DNA from: Candidatus Latescibacterota bacterium
Lineage (GTDB): Bacteria; Latescibacterota; MVCY01; DTYK01
Assembly (NCBI GenBank): GCA_012961925.1
Contig: DTYK01000205.1
Coordinates: forward strand, 1-5,831
DNA length: 5,831 nucleotides
Direction of reading: 5' to 3'
Shown here: piece after piece, positions 1 through 5,449 of the stretch
Position numbering within the stretch: the first letter of the stretch is position 1
Layout: each line of letters begins with the position of its first letter
Notes under the pieces: model-generated
Databases searched by the model: none
What the model saw: only the letters and a program-made list of their open reading frames with translations
Told to the model about the DNA's origin: nothing
Program-made: the position numbers and the translations under genes

Positions 1-1811
1 AGACCTTCCCTGACCTCCGGGAACGGACCCTCAAGATCCTTGCGGATATCCTCAAGCAGCCTTTCATTCTCCCGTTCCAGTCTTTCGGCCTCACTACGCC
101 TCTCCCCGATATCCTTCAAGAACCTGTCTCTGTCGGCGATGAGTCTTTGAAACCTGGTAAGCCGATCCTCCATCTCGTCATAGTCCCCACAGGCACCAGC
201 CTCGAACAGTTGGGCCTTTGAATTCCTGTAATAGTTCATATATGCCTGCGTTATATCTATCACTTCCTCGAATCCCAGATCCTCTGCCAGTCGGCCCGTC
301 TCCGGCTCCTCAAGGCCGCTCATCATCTCGAAGATCGGCTTCATTCCCCTTATGCCGTCAACCAACTCCCTGCCCTGGGAGAGAAGCCCGAGCGTGACAT
401 CCTTCATCTCCTCCCCTATCGCCCCCATGTTTCCCTTTATCCTCCTGGCAACCGACCAGCTCACGACCGCTGCCACTGCCCCAAGGACCAGGCCAGCCAC
501 TGCGACCTCCAGGGGGAGACGTAGCTGGGATATGAGACCAGGCCGAAACAGGATAAAAGAGATGAGGCTGACAAGGAACAGAAACAAACCCACACCGAAG
601 AACAGGCGCGCAGGCCGCAGGTTATACCGCGCCCGTTGGAGCCTGCGAAGGTTTCTCTCATAATCCTTCCGGGATCGATCCAGGGAGATGTCAAAGCCTG
701 TCACAGCAGCCTCTATCTTCCTCAGATCACGGACCTCCTGAAGGGTGAGCGCAGAGTAAAGAGCAGGAATTGCCTCGATCTGTGTCTTCAAAGCCTTGAG
801 ATCATTATCCTGTCTTTCAACATCCTTGAGCAACAGGTCGACCCTTGTGTCATTGTTTTTCACCCTCTCCAGCAAGCCCCTGAGTTTCTCCAGATCCTGG
901 GGTGAGATCATTTTGTATTTTATAAGGGCCCTTCTTTTATTCTCCAGGAAGCCCACCAACTCCTTCTCCGGGATCTTCTCACCGTATTTTCTTTCGTACG
1001 CTTCCCTTACGGCCTGAGCCTCTTTCCATTTGTAACGCAGATCCAGAGCCCTCGCCGCCCTCACCTTATAGTCGAGTTCTCTTTCCCGCCGGCTGCAATC
1101 CTGAAGCTTACGCTTCAGGGTCCCTATCTTTTCGAGCACCGTTTCCAGATCCTTGTGCGCCTTTGACAGCTCTTTGAACTCTTCCCGAAGATCATTCACT
1201 CTATTATAAGCCCTTGCTGCCTCGGTCTCTCTTCCCCGGGTCTCAGTCTTCCCTATCTCCTCCAGGCGCCTCTCCAGTTTACCGATGGCATCCTCGAGGC
1301 CCATCCGTTCCTGGCCCGTGGCCACTAAGGACTTTATCTTCTCCATCACCTCTTTTCTCACCTTATCATCCCCGATCTCGGCCACCTGAAGCTGTCTCAC
1401 CACTGGTATACCCTCAAAACTCTCTTTCGTCATGTTGAGCTGTTCTTCGGCGAACAGAGGGCCTTTGGTACTAGTCCGATATCGGGATGTCACGTCCTCA
1501 CCGGACAACTCTTCAAACAACCTCACCATGTCTTTCCGGGGAGTGTCCTTTATGACCTTTTTAACCAGGAACTTCCGCCCATTGGCGAGCTGGTACGCAA
1601 GGCTGCCTCCATAGTCCTCCCCCCGCCAGGGTTTGAATCTCCTCCTCAGGGCTGTGGCTGTAAACGGATATAGAATTGCCGGTATAAAGTGCTGAAGCGT
1701 CGTCTTGCCCTCATCGTTAGGGGCAAGGATCAGGTTAAGGCGTTCGCCCAGCCTTATCCTGACATCCCTGAGACACCCGAACCCTAACACATAAATCTCA
1801 CTAAGCCTCAT
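1..1811 (-). CDS. SbcC/Rad50-like AAA ATPase of the YhaN type, C-terminal part outside window
   Basis: This is an uninterrupted frame of 603 residues with no stop before the left edge. The N-terminus begins MRLSEIYVLGFGCLRD and is followed by a P-loop, APNDEGKTTL, at residues 30-39 (K36, T37), the N-terminal Walker A half typical of SbcC/RecF/YhaN proteins. Residues from about 160 to 400 are rich in K, E, R and L, as expected for a coiled coil. Two hydrophobic stretches (about 404-422 and 435-455) look like a membrane hairpin, and a second charged helical region continues to the edge. Walker B and the ABC signature should lie in the missing C-terminal part. No CxxC zinc hook is visible. The ATG overlaps the nuclease stop by 11 bases, with GAGG 9-10 bases upstream, so the two are co-translated. 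By family knowledge it would be the ATPase partner of the Mre11-like nuclease. YhaN fits better than classical SbcC because of the membrane hairpin and missing hook; this is inference. Confidence 0.88.
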   Translation of the reverse strand, partial: MRLSEIYVLGFGCLRDVRIRLGERLNLILAPNDEGKTTLQHFIPAILYPFTATALRRRFKPWRGEDYGGSLAYQLANGRKFLVKKVIKDTPRKDMVRLFEELSGEDVTSRYRTSTKGPLFAEEQLNMTKESFEGIPVVRQLQVAEIGDDKVRKEVMEKIKSLVATGQERMGLEDAIGKLERRLEEIGKTETRGRETEAARAYNRVNDLREEFKELSKAHKDLETVLEKIGTLKRKLQDCSRRERELDYKVRAARALDLRYKWKEAQAVREAYERKYGEKIPEKELVGFLENKRRALIKYKMISPQDLEKLRGLLERVKNNDTRVDLLLKDVERQDNDLKALKTQIEAIPALYSALTLQEVRDLRKIEAAVTGFDISLDRSRKDYERNLRRLQRARYNLRPARLFFGVGLFLFLVSLISFILFRPGLISQLRLPLEVAVAGLVLGAVAAVVSWSVARRIKGNMGAIGEEMKDVTLGLLSQGRELVDGIRGMKPIFEMMSGLEEPETGRLAEDLGFEEVIDITQAYMNYYRNSKAQLFEAGACGDYDEMEDRLTRFQRLIADRDRFLKDIGERRSEAERLERENERLLEDIRKDLEGPFPEVREG

Positions 1812-2940
1812 ACCGTCTTACCTCACGTCTCAACAGGGCATCGAGCCCGAGGATCTCTGCCTCCTCAAGAAGCCTTATCTCGCCAGGGTCCTGACAGAGC
1901 TTTTGGGCCGCCTCGACCTCTTCGTGAAATCTAATGGCCAGCAGGTTATCAATCCGATCCAGCCGGTAGTCGGGCTGGGTTCTATCTTCGATCTCAGATG
2001 CAAAGAACCAGTCCTCTGTCTTCTCCCTGATGAGCTGAAGGTCGAGTTCAAGATCAGGATCGGTATATCCATCCAGCACGATCTTCACAATGGCCTCTCT
2101 ATCGGACAGGGCCCTTATCTTCTCCAGAATCTGATCCCTGGTTTTGAATCCATCACATCTTATTATCTCTTCCCGGTACCGTCGTCCCTGCTGATCTCGT
2201 ATCTCGTTCTTCTGTACAGGTCTCCCTTTTTCCAGCTCCACCTGGATGATGTATCTCTCACCCGTTTCTGTGAACTTCGTTGGTTCCGGGCACCCGGCAT
2301 AGAACCCCTTCACATCAGCCTCCTGGAATGGCACTGGTCTAAGGCTGTGATAATGACCGAGGGCGTAATAGTCGGCACCGCAAGAAAGAACATCCTCCCT
2401 GGTGAAAGGAAGACAGTCCCCCCACAGCTCCATGCTCCTTCTGTCAGTCGTCTCGGAACCATGGAACATCACGATGTGTATCCTCTCGTCCTTAGGCACT
2501 ACATATCCCTTGAGGAGATAGTCAGGCCTGTTCTGCGGCGTAACCGACACCGCATGGATAACCACACCTTTATCAGCCATCTCAACCCTCTCAAAACCCC
2601 GATTTGTGAAGATATGCACGTTATCTGGCCACTCGTAGGTGAGGTAGGGAGAACCAGAGACAAGGTGATCGTGGTTTCCTGCGATGATGAATACCTTAAG
2701 GGGGTGTATCCTTTCGAGCTGTTGGATGATGAAGTTGATCGTATCGGGGGAGAAACGTTCATGTTCAAAGAGGTCGCCTGTGATCAGCAGGAAGTCCGGT
2801 TGGGTCTGGCCTGTTATCTCCATGATCTTCCGGAAGGACCACCTGTGTTCCTCCCTTCTCTGTCTCCGTTTGGATTGGTCTCTGATCCCGCTGAATCTGG
2901 TATCGAGATGTACATCGCCTGTCTGAATGAACCTTATCAT
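1801..2940 (-). CDS. SbcD/YhaO-type DNA repair metallophosphoesterase (exonuclease subunit)
   Basis: The 379-residue product is a calcineurin-like phosphoesterase of the Mre11/SbcD/YhaO group, probably a Mn-dependent DNA nuclease acting with the downstream ATPase. All metal-ligand motifs are visible: GDVHLD (D9, H11), GDLFE (D56), GNHD (N89, H90), FHG (H160) and GHYH (H196, H198). The catalytic domain fills about residues 1-230. The charged remainder would hold the capping and ATPase-binding regions. Length is near that of YhaO-like proteins. I chose ATG at 2940 because it forms an ATGA overlap with the upstream small gene and puts the first beta strand (MIRFIQTGDVH) at the N-terminus, as in the family. 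A TTG at 2967 would add nine polar residues. No clear Shine-Dalgarno precedes either start, which suits translational coupling. The 3' end overlaps the ATPase gene by 11 bases. Confidence 0.93.
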   Translation of the reverse strand: MIRFIQTGDVHLDTRFSGIRDQSKRRQRREEHRWSFRKIMEITGQTQPDFLLITGDLFEHERFSPDTINFIIQQLERIHPLKVFIIAGNHDHLVSGSPYLTYEWPDNVHIFTNRGFERVEMADKGVVIHAVSVTPQNRPDYLLKGYVVPKDERIHIVMFHGSETTDRRSMELWGDCLPFTREDVLSCGADYYALGHYHSLRPVPFQEADVKGFYAGCPEPTKFTETGERYIIQVELEKGRPVQKNEIRDQQGRRYREEIIRCDGFKTRDQILEKIRALSDREAIVKIVLDGYTDPDLELDLQLIREKTEDWFFASEIEDRTQPDYRLDRIDNLLAIRFHEEVEAAQKLCQDPGEIRLLEEAEILGLDALLRREVRRYEA

Positions 2941-3227
2941 GGCGGTCCGATCATCGTTATTATGCAAGAACCCGTCCAGCCTATAAGGACGAGCGCTAAC
3001 ACGTCTCGGTAACGGTCCAGGAGCTGTTCACAGGCAGTACGCACGAGGCTGCGATATCTGTCTGAAACCTTATCAAGATCGATGGGCTCAGCCACAATTG
3101 CCGTAACATATCCACAACCACGATTGGCTAAAATAGATAAAATTAAGGCAGTCTCATCGGCCGTTGGGGAGAATTTACACCGTTGTTGGAAAATATACCT
3201 GATCTCTTGCTCATATGCAAGTGACAT
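2937..3227 (-). CDS. small unrecognised protein at the head of the nuclease operon
   Basis: A 96-residue frame beginning MSLAYEQEIRYIFQQRC; I do not recognise a family. It has a mixed, mostly helical-looking composition with three cysteines (residues 17, 38 and 64 and a fourth near the end) but no paired CxxC motif. The last 20 residues, roughly LALVLIGWTGSCIITMIGPP, look unlike the hydrophilic body. The alternative frame there (SARPYRLDGFLHNNDDRTA) looks more protein-like, so a small frameshift near 3000 is possible. The stop overlaps the nuclease ATG at 2940 (ATGA), the strongest argument that it is real and coupled to the nuclease. No good Shine-Dalgarno precedes ATG 3227. A TTG at 3299 would extend it by 24 residues right up to the palindromic repeat. 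It could be a genuine accessory subunit or the decayed tail of a larger gene. Confidence 0.5.
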   Translation of the reverse strand: MSLAYEQEIRYIFQQRCKFSPTADETALILSILANRGCGYVTAIVAEPIDLDKVSDRYRSLVRTACEQLLDRYRDVLALVLIGWTGSCIITMIGPP

Positions 3228-3271
3228 ACCGGGCTGATAATTTAAGTTCTTATTTGATATTTGATAGTTTA

Positions 3272-3299
3272 TTTGTAGCTTCCGCAGGCTCAGCTTCAA
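3272..3299 (-). promoter_or_regulatory. weak candidate promoter for the nuclease operon
   Basis: On the minus strand TTGAAG (3294-3299) and TACAAA (3272-3277) are separated by 16 bases, each matching four of six consensus sigma-70 positions. They lie just upstream of the chosen ATG at 3227, in AT-rich sequence. The call rests on pattern only and is weak. Confidence 0.22.
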
Positions 3300-3300
3300 G

Positions 3301-3326
3301 GTTTATTGGGGGACAGTCCCCAATTT
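3301..3326. repeat. palindromic repeat, left copy
   Basis: A GTTTATTGGGGGACAGTCCC core continues into CAATTT. The same 25-base sequence recurs at 4184-4208 in the same orientation, differing by one extra G and by A instead of T at the centre. Each copy is an inverted repeat with arms ATTGGGGAC / GTCCCCAAT around a single base. This copy is followed by a run of seven T on the plus strand, so it could also act as a rho-independent terminator for rightward transcription, although no rightward gene ends here. Similar GGGGAC-GTCCCC palindromes are known as REP-like elements near RAYT (TnpA-REP) transposases. No RAYT gene is in the window. Confidence 0.75.
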
Positions 3327-3360
3327 TTTTGTCACATACGGTATTCGTCTTCACCTGTAG

Positions 3361-3546
3361 AACATTCAGCTGTTAAATCGTCAAATCAAGTTTCTGGAAA
3401 AAACGATCAAACCCCAACTGCGGCCGACAAAACAGACTCAACTGCTGCTCTCTGTGCCGGGCATTGAGGAGACTTTCAAAAGCTTTAAAGGCATAGCCGT
3501 CGAGAAAAGCGAAAGCTGGCCGCGCCTGGCAAGCCCGAGCACATAA
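3361..3546 (+). pseudogene. IS110-type transposase remnant
   Basis: The plus-strand frame after an in-frame TAG (3358-3360) reads QLLNRQIKFLEKTIKPQLRP and then KQTQLLLSVPGIEE, ending at TAA 3544-3546. The pattern of a helix with LEKxI, then RP, then a leucine-rich strand and VPGI is what I associate with IS110/IS1111-family transposases, at the junction between the DEDD domain and the C-terminal transposase domain. Only about 40 residues resemble the family. The sequence after VPGIEE departs from it, and there is no start codon, catalytic DEDD region or C-terminal serine region. It is therefore a scrap rather than a functional element. The match is from memory of the family and is moderate at best. 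Confidence 0.45.
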
Positions 3547-3598
3547 CTGGATCCTTGAGAGGTCCGACGCCGCTGATTGGGAAGCCGGGCGCTTGCCA
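3527..3598. repeat. 8-base inverted repeat in gene-free spacer
   Basis: TGGCAAGC at 3527-3534 is exactly complementary to GCTTGCCA at 3591-3598, with about 56 bases between. It overlaps the tail of the IS110-like scrap. It may be a mobile element end or a structured RNA stem, or chance. The remaining spacer to 3686 shows nothing else I can name. Confidence 0.25.
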
Positions 3599-3686
3599 AC
3601 ATAGAATCTGGGATGCCTTCTCCTGGTGGAAAGAGAGAAATTCTTGCTTAACCTTGGGTTTTTAAAAGGTGCTAACTGAAGTACCC

Positions 3687-3911
3687 TTATGCGTACTCAT
3701 AAAGGGGGACTGTGCTCACCGGGCGGGTTGCTGATCGCAGTAACACATCAATTCGACGGACCGTCTCTGGCTTTAGGAGCACATCCCCACACACCGAGCA
3801 AACCTCCGCCGGGACATGGTCAATGACGATCACCCGCCCCTGATAGCGTACGGTGTGCACAATCTTCCGCTCCTCATACTCTCCAGGGCATCCCTTAATA
3901 CTACACTTCAT
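3687..3911 (-). CDS. YgiT/MqsA-type zinc-finger antitoxin
   Basis: A complete 74-residue protein beginning MKCSIKGCPGEYEERK. It has two cysteine pairs, C3/C8 (Cx4C) and C37/C40 (CSVCG), which should bind one zinc. Between them is the family pattern of a strand plus VIVIDHVPAEVC. The C-terminus VPLYEYA is also usual for this class. These are the small YgiT-type zinc-finger antitoxins encoded directly after a DUF4258 toxin, without the DNA-binding helix-turn-helix of full MqsA. The ATG overlaps the toxin stop (ATGA at 3908-3911), and AGAGGGG lies about 6 bases upstream. Because the toxin is broken, this gene looks like an orphan antitoxin. It could still neutralise a related toxin elsewhere; that is inference. 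Confidence 0.83.
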   Translation of the reverse strand: MKCSIKGCPGEYEERKIVHTVRYQGRVIVIDHVPAEVCSVCGDVLLKPETVRRIDVLLRSATRPVSTVPLYEYA

Positions 3912-4176
3912 CTATCACCCCTCTGGGTTGGTGTTACCCACTTTGGCGGTTTAGGCTCATAAACTGTAATAATGATAAGCACTGGCCGGGCCTTGTGCAA
4001 ACAATGTGTAAAGAACGACCCTCCCGAGCCTCCCGAGTAACGCCACAGAGCAAACAACAAGCTCCCCTTCTATACTCGGGATAGTTTCCCAAGATGAGTC
4101 CTGTGACAATGGCTTCAAGTACCTCATCAAGCGTGATGTCCTCCTCAACCATTTCTTGCTGGGGCGGTTTAGACAA
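3908..4176 (-). pseudogene. DUF4258-type toxin of the YgiT pair, truncated and frameshifted
   Basis: One frame gives QQEMVEEDITLDEVLEAI, then a YPEYRRGACCLLCGVTRE segment and RSLHIVC, matching the middle of DUF4258 (RelE/MqsR-like RNase) toxins. It then drifts out of frame and stops at 3934-3936. From about 3994 the -1 frame resumes with KARPVLIIITVYEPKPPKW and runs to a TGA at 3908-3910 that overlaps the antitoxin ATG, as expected for an intact gene. A one-base deletion near 3990-4000 (or an equivalent change) explains this. The usual first 20-25 residues, including the start and the conserved HA motif region, are missing. The frame has a TAA inside the adjacent palindrome, and only a weak TTG (4174-4176) is available. 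The gene is thus doubly broken and the toxin is most likely inactive. Confidence 0.75.
4020..4037. repeat. 9-base tandem duplication inside the toxin remnant
   Basis: CCTCCCGAG occurs twice head to tail (4020-4028 and 4029-4037). On the toxin strand this turns a TREGRS-like turn into TREAREGRS, adding three residues without changing frame. It looks like a recent slippage event and fits a gene no longer under selection. Confidence 0.7.
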
Positions 4177-4183
4177 GCATCGG

Positions 4184-4208
4184 GTTTATTGGGGACTGTC
4201 CCCAATTT
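4184..4208. repeat. palindromic repeat, right copy
   Basis: This is the second copy of the element at 3301-3326, in direct orientation, with perfect arms ATTGGGGAC / GTCCCCAAT around a central T. It lies between the broken 5' end of the toxin remnant and the stop codon of the next gene (TAG at 4217-4219). It may therefore mark the breakpoint that removed the toxin N-terminus. It is not followed by a T-run on either strand, so it is not an obvious terminator. Confidence 0.75.
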
Positions 4209-4216
4209 CGCATATT

Positions 4217-4810
4217 CTACCCAAATGCAATTTTTCGACGTTTGTCAGGATCGTCAAAACTAACCCCTTTCACATCAAAATGCTCTGGATCAAATTCTCC
4301 ACCAAGCCATTCAATCATTTCTTCATATCCCTCATGATTAGGATCTCTTATGATTTCCAATAGGTTGTAATAACCACCGATCCCACCACAGTCCTCTGGT
4401 GGACATGCCCTTTTCCCTTTGATACATATGGGATATTCGACATTTTTTTCTCGTGGGAGAATTTTTTCTAACTCTATCTTATGCTCCCAATCATCACCAA
4501 AATCATACACATAATCTGCTGATTTATTCTCCTGCGTAAAGTAGTCAGCTATTTTGGGTTCCCATCCAGGAAGAACTTCTCTATCAAAATCTCCTTCAGG
4601 AATTCCTATTCTCACTTTTTCTCTGTTTTTAGGGGAAGCCATTTCAAATTCATGGAGATGATAATCTGCCCAACCCATGACATCTTGAATGGCAACATGC
4701 AAATCCCAAAATGTATATGTTTCTGGGACTTGGATTCGTCGCCAAATGGGTGGTCTAATTCCACACAATGTGATCTTAAATTGATACACTTGATTGAATT
4801 TCTTCTTCAT
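4217..4810 (-). CDS. plasmid pRiA4b ORF-3 family protein
   Basis: A complete 197-residue protein. Recognisable blocks are IRPPIWRRIQVP (18-29), TFWDLHVAIQDVMGW (33-47) with HLHEF (51-55), YDFGDDWEH (102-110) and a cysteine block ACPPEDCGGIGGYYNLL (135-151, with C129, C136 and C141). Together these define the pRiA4b ORF-3 / IS1096 TnpR-like family, first described as passenger genes on plasmids and transposons. The biochemical role is not established; the YDFGDDW and Cys motifs suggest a folded, possibly metal-binding domain. ATG 4810 is well supported by GGAGG at 4818-4822, 7 bases upstream, and by a candidate promoter just before. Base composition is visibly more AT-rich than the nuclease operon, which hints at separate acquisition. 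Nothing next to it suggests an operon. Confidence 0.9.
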   Translation of the reverse strand: MKKKFNQVYQFKITLCGIRPPIWRRIQVPETYTFWDLHVAIQDVMGWADYHLHEFEMASPKNREKVRIGIPEGDFDREVLPGWEPKIADYFTQENKSADYVYDFGDDWEHKIELEKILPREKNVEYPICIKGKRACPPEDCGGIGGYYNLLEIIRDPNHEGYEEMIEWLGGEFDPEHFDVKGVSFDDPDKRRKIAFG

Positions 4811-4837
4811 TACGATTCCTCCGCGTTGCGGTTGTCA

Positions 4838-4865
4838 ATTATATCGTGAGATGACACTATGAAAG
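4838..4865 (-). promoter_or_regulatory. candidate promoter for the pRiA4b ORF-3 family gene
   Basis: A perfect TATAAT on the minus strand (4838-4843) lies 27 bases before the ATG. CTTTCA (4860-4865), three of six to TTGACA, sits 16 bases further upstream. A start near 4831 would give a leader of about 20 bases carrying the GGAGG site. The -10 is strong and the -35 weak. Confidence 0.42.
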
Positions 4866-4914
4866 CCCTCCCAAGAGAAACCATGGAATAGCGGTGATTT
4901 TCTCATGCATAATC

Positions 4915-4989
4915 TTAACTCCCTGTCTCCTGCAAGGGGTTCATCCCTACATACACGCACAGAAAAATTAGAATAATAAACGTTTTCAT
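4915..4989 (-). CDS. possible 24-residue hydrophobic peptide
   Basis: ATG at 4989 opens a short frame, MKTFIILIFLCVYVGMNPLQ followed by ETGS and TAA. It is preceded by a strong Shine-Dalgarno, GGGAGG (4995-5000), with ideal spacing of 5 bases. The product would be one charged residue plus a hydrophobic run of about 12, then a short polar tail: a minimal single membrane span or a lone signal sequence. It could be a genuine small membrane peptide, the surviving signal peptide of a lost exported protein, or chance. No family is recognised. It lies on the same strand as, and about 105 bases upstream of, the pRiA4b ORF-3 gene. Confidence 0.33.
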   Translation of the reverse strand: MKTFIILIFLCVYVGMNPLQETGS

Positions 4990-5129
4990 CTTCGCCTCCC
5001 AAGATCTTCTAATTTCGAGTATAGAATACCCTAACTTTAGATTACTGAGTTCAATCGAAAAGTTAATGTATTCGCATCGTAAAGTCAAGGAATTTCTCCA
5101 AGTACATTTTTAGTGCCCATAAGGCGCCC

Positions 5130-5149
5130 AAGTCAACACAAATTGACTT
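5130..5149. repeat. inverted repeat AAGTCAA-N6-TTGACTT
   Basis: Perfect 7-base arms (5130-5136 and 5143-5149) around CACAAA. The spacing and AT-rich arms would suit a dimeric regulator site as well as a weak hairpin. It lies about 300 bases before the transporter start. Function is not shown. Confidence 0.3.
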
Positions 5150-5189
5150 AAGTCCTCACAAAACTTAGAGCTTTAGTCATCCCAGGGAC

Positions 5190-5215
5190 AGGTAGATTCA
5201 TGAGCGATTCTACCT
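5190..5215. repeat. inverted repeat AGGTAGA-N12-TCTACCT
   Basis: Perfect 7-base arms flank a 12-base loop. An outer CCCAG (5181-5185) and CTGGG (5224-5228) could extend the stem after an internal loop. There is no T-run on either side, so it is not a standard terminator. It may be a structured leader or an operator. Confidence 0.3.
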
Positions 5216-5282
5216 TCCCCAAACTGGGTATTTCAACTCGTCCCTAAATAACTCGGCACATACCCTTTTGCCTCGAGTAAAA

Positions 5283-5312
5283 TTGTATTATATTATACGA
5301 CCCGTTTATAAT
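5283..5312 (+). promoter_or_regulatory. candidate promoter for the transporter
   Basis: TTGTAT (5283-5288) and a perfect TATAAT (5307-5312) are separated by 18 bases in an AT-rich stretch. The leader to the TTG start would be about 130 bases. The -35 matches only three positions. Confidence 0.32.
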
Positions 5313-5449
5313 CCGTATCGGAAATGCAACTTTCTCTTGAGAACCTGAATTTACCGAAAAAGTCTGCTGTAAGAGGATCCGGAAGTTTGCAGTGCACCTA
5401 AGGGAGGGAAGGTGACAGGAACAGAAGTAGAGATTGGCGAGGATAAGAT

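Larger units (their letters stand above)
4990..5449. other. intergenic region without a convincing gene
   Basis: AT-rich spacer between divergent units. I see no protein with family features and no tRNA. It contains a ribosome binding site for the small peptide at its left end, two inverted repeats (5130-5149 and 5190-5215), a possible rightward promoter (5283-5312) and the Shine-Dalgarno of the transporter at 5439-5443. Confidence 0.6.

Noticed and set aside
1903..3012. 369-codon open frame on the plus strand
   Set aside because: It lies wholly antisense to the nuclease gene, which has complete catalytic motifs. The antisense translation shows no family features and is a codon-bias shadow.
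3684..3709. Hairpin around the antitoxin stop as a terminator
   Set aside because: The arms CCCTTAT/ATAAAGGG pair only with a bulge, and no T-run follows on the minus strand.
3703..3720. Third copy of the GGGGACTGT palindrome
   Set aside because: Only the left half (GGGGGACTGT) is present. The right arm is absent, and it falls within the antitoxin coding end.
3980..4005. Programmed -1 frameshift in the toxin
   Set aside because: There is no X XXY YYZ slippery heptamer or clear downstream structure at the shift, and the N-terminus is also missing, so mutation is the simpler explanation.
3957..4205. 82-codon minus-strand frame starting within the right palindrome
   Set aside because: The product does not resemble a toxin or any family. 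It is a shadow of the true toxin frames, which are recognised in the other two frames.
4811..4883. Short minus-strand frame ending at TAA directly before the pRiA4b ORF-3 start
   Set aside because: Only 24 codons, without a Shine-Dalgarno or recognisable features, and it spans the candidate promoter.
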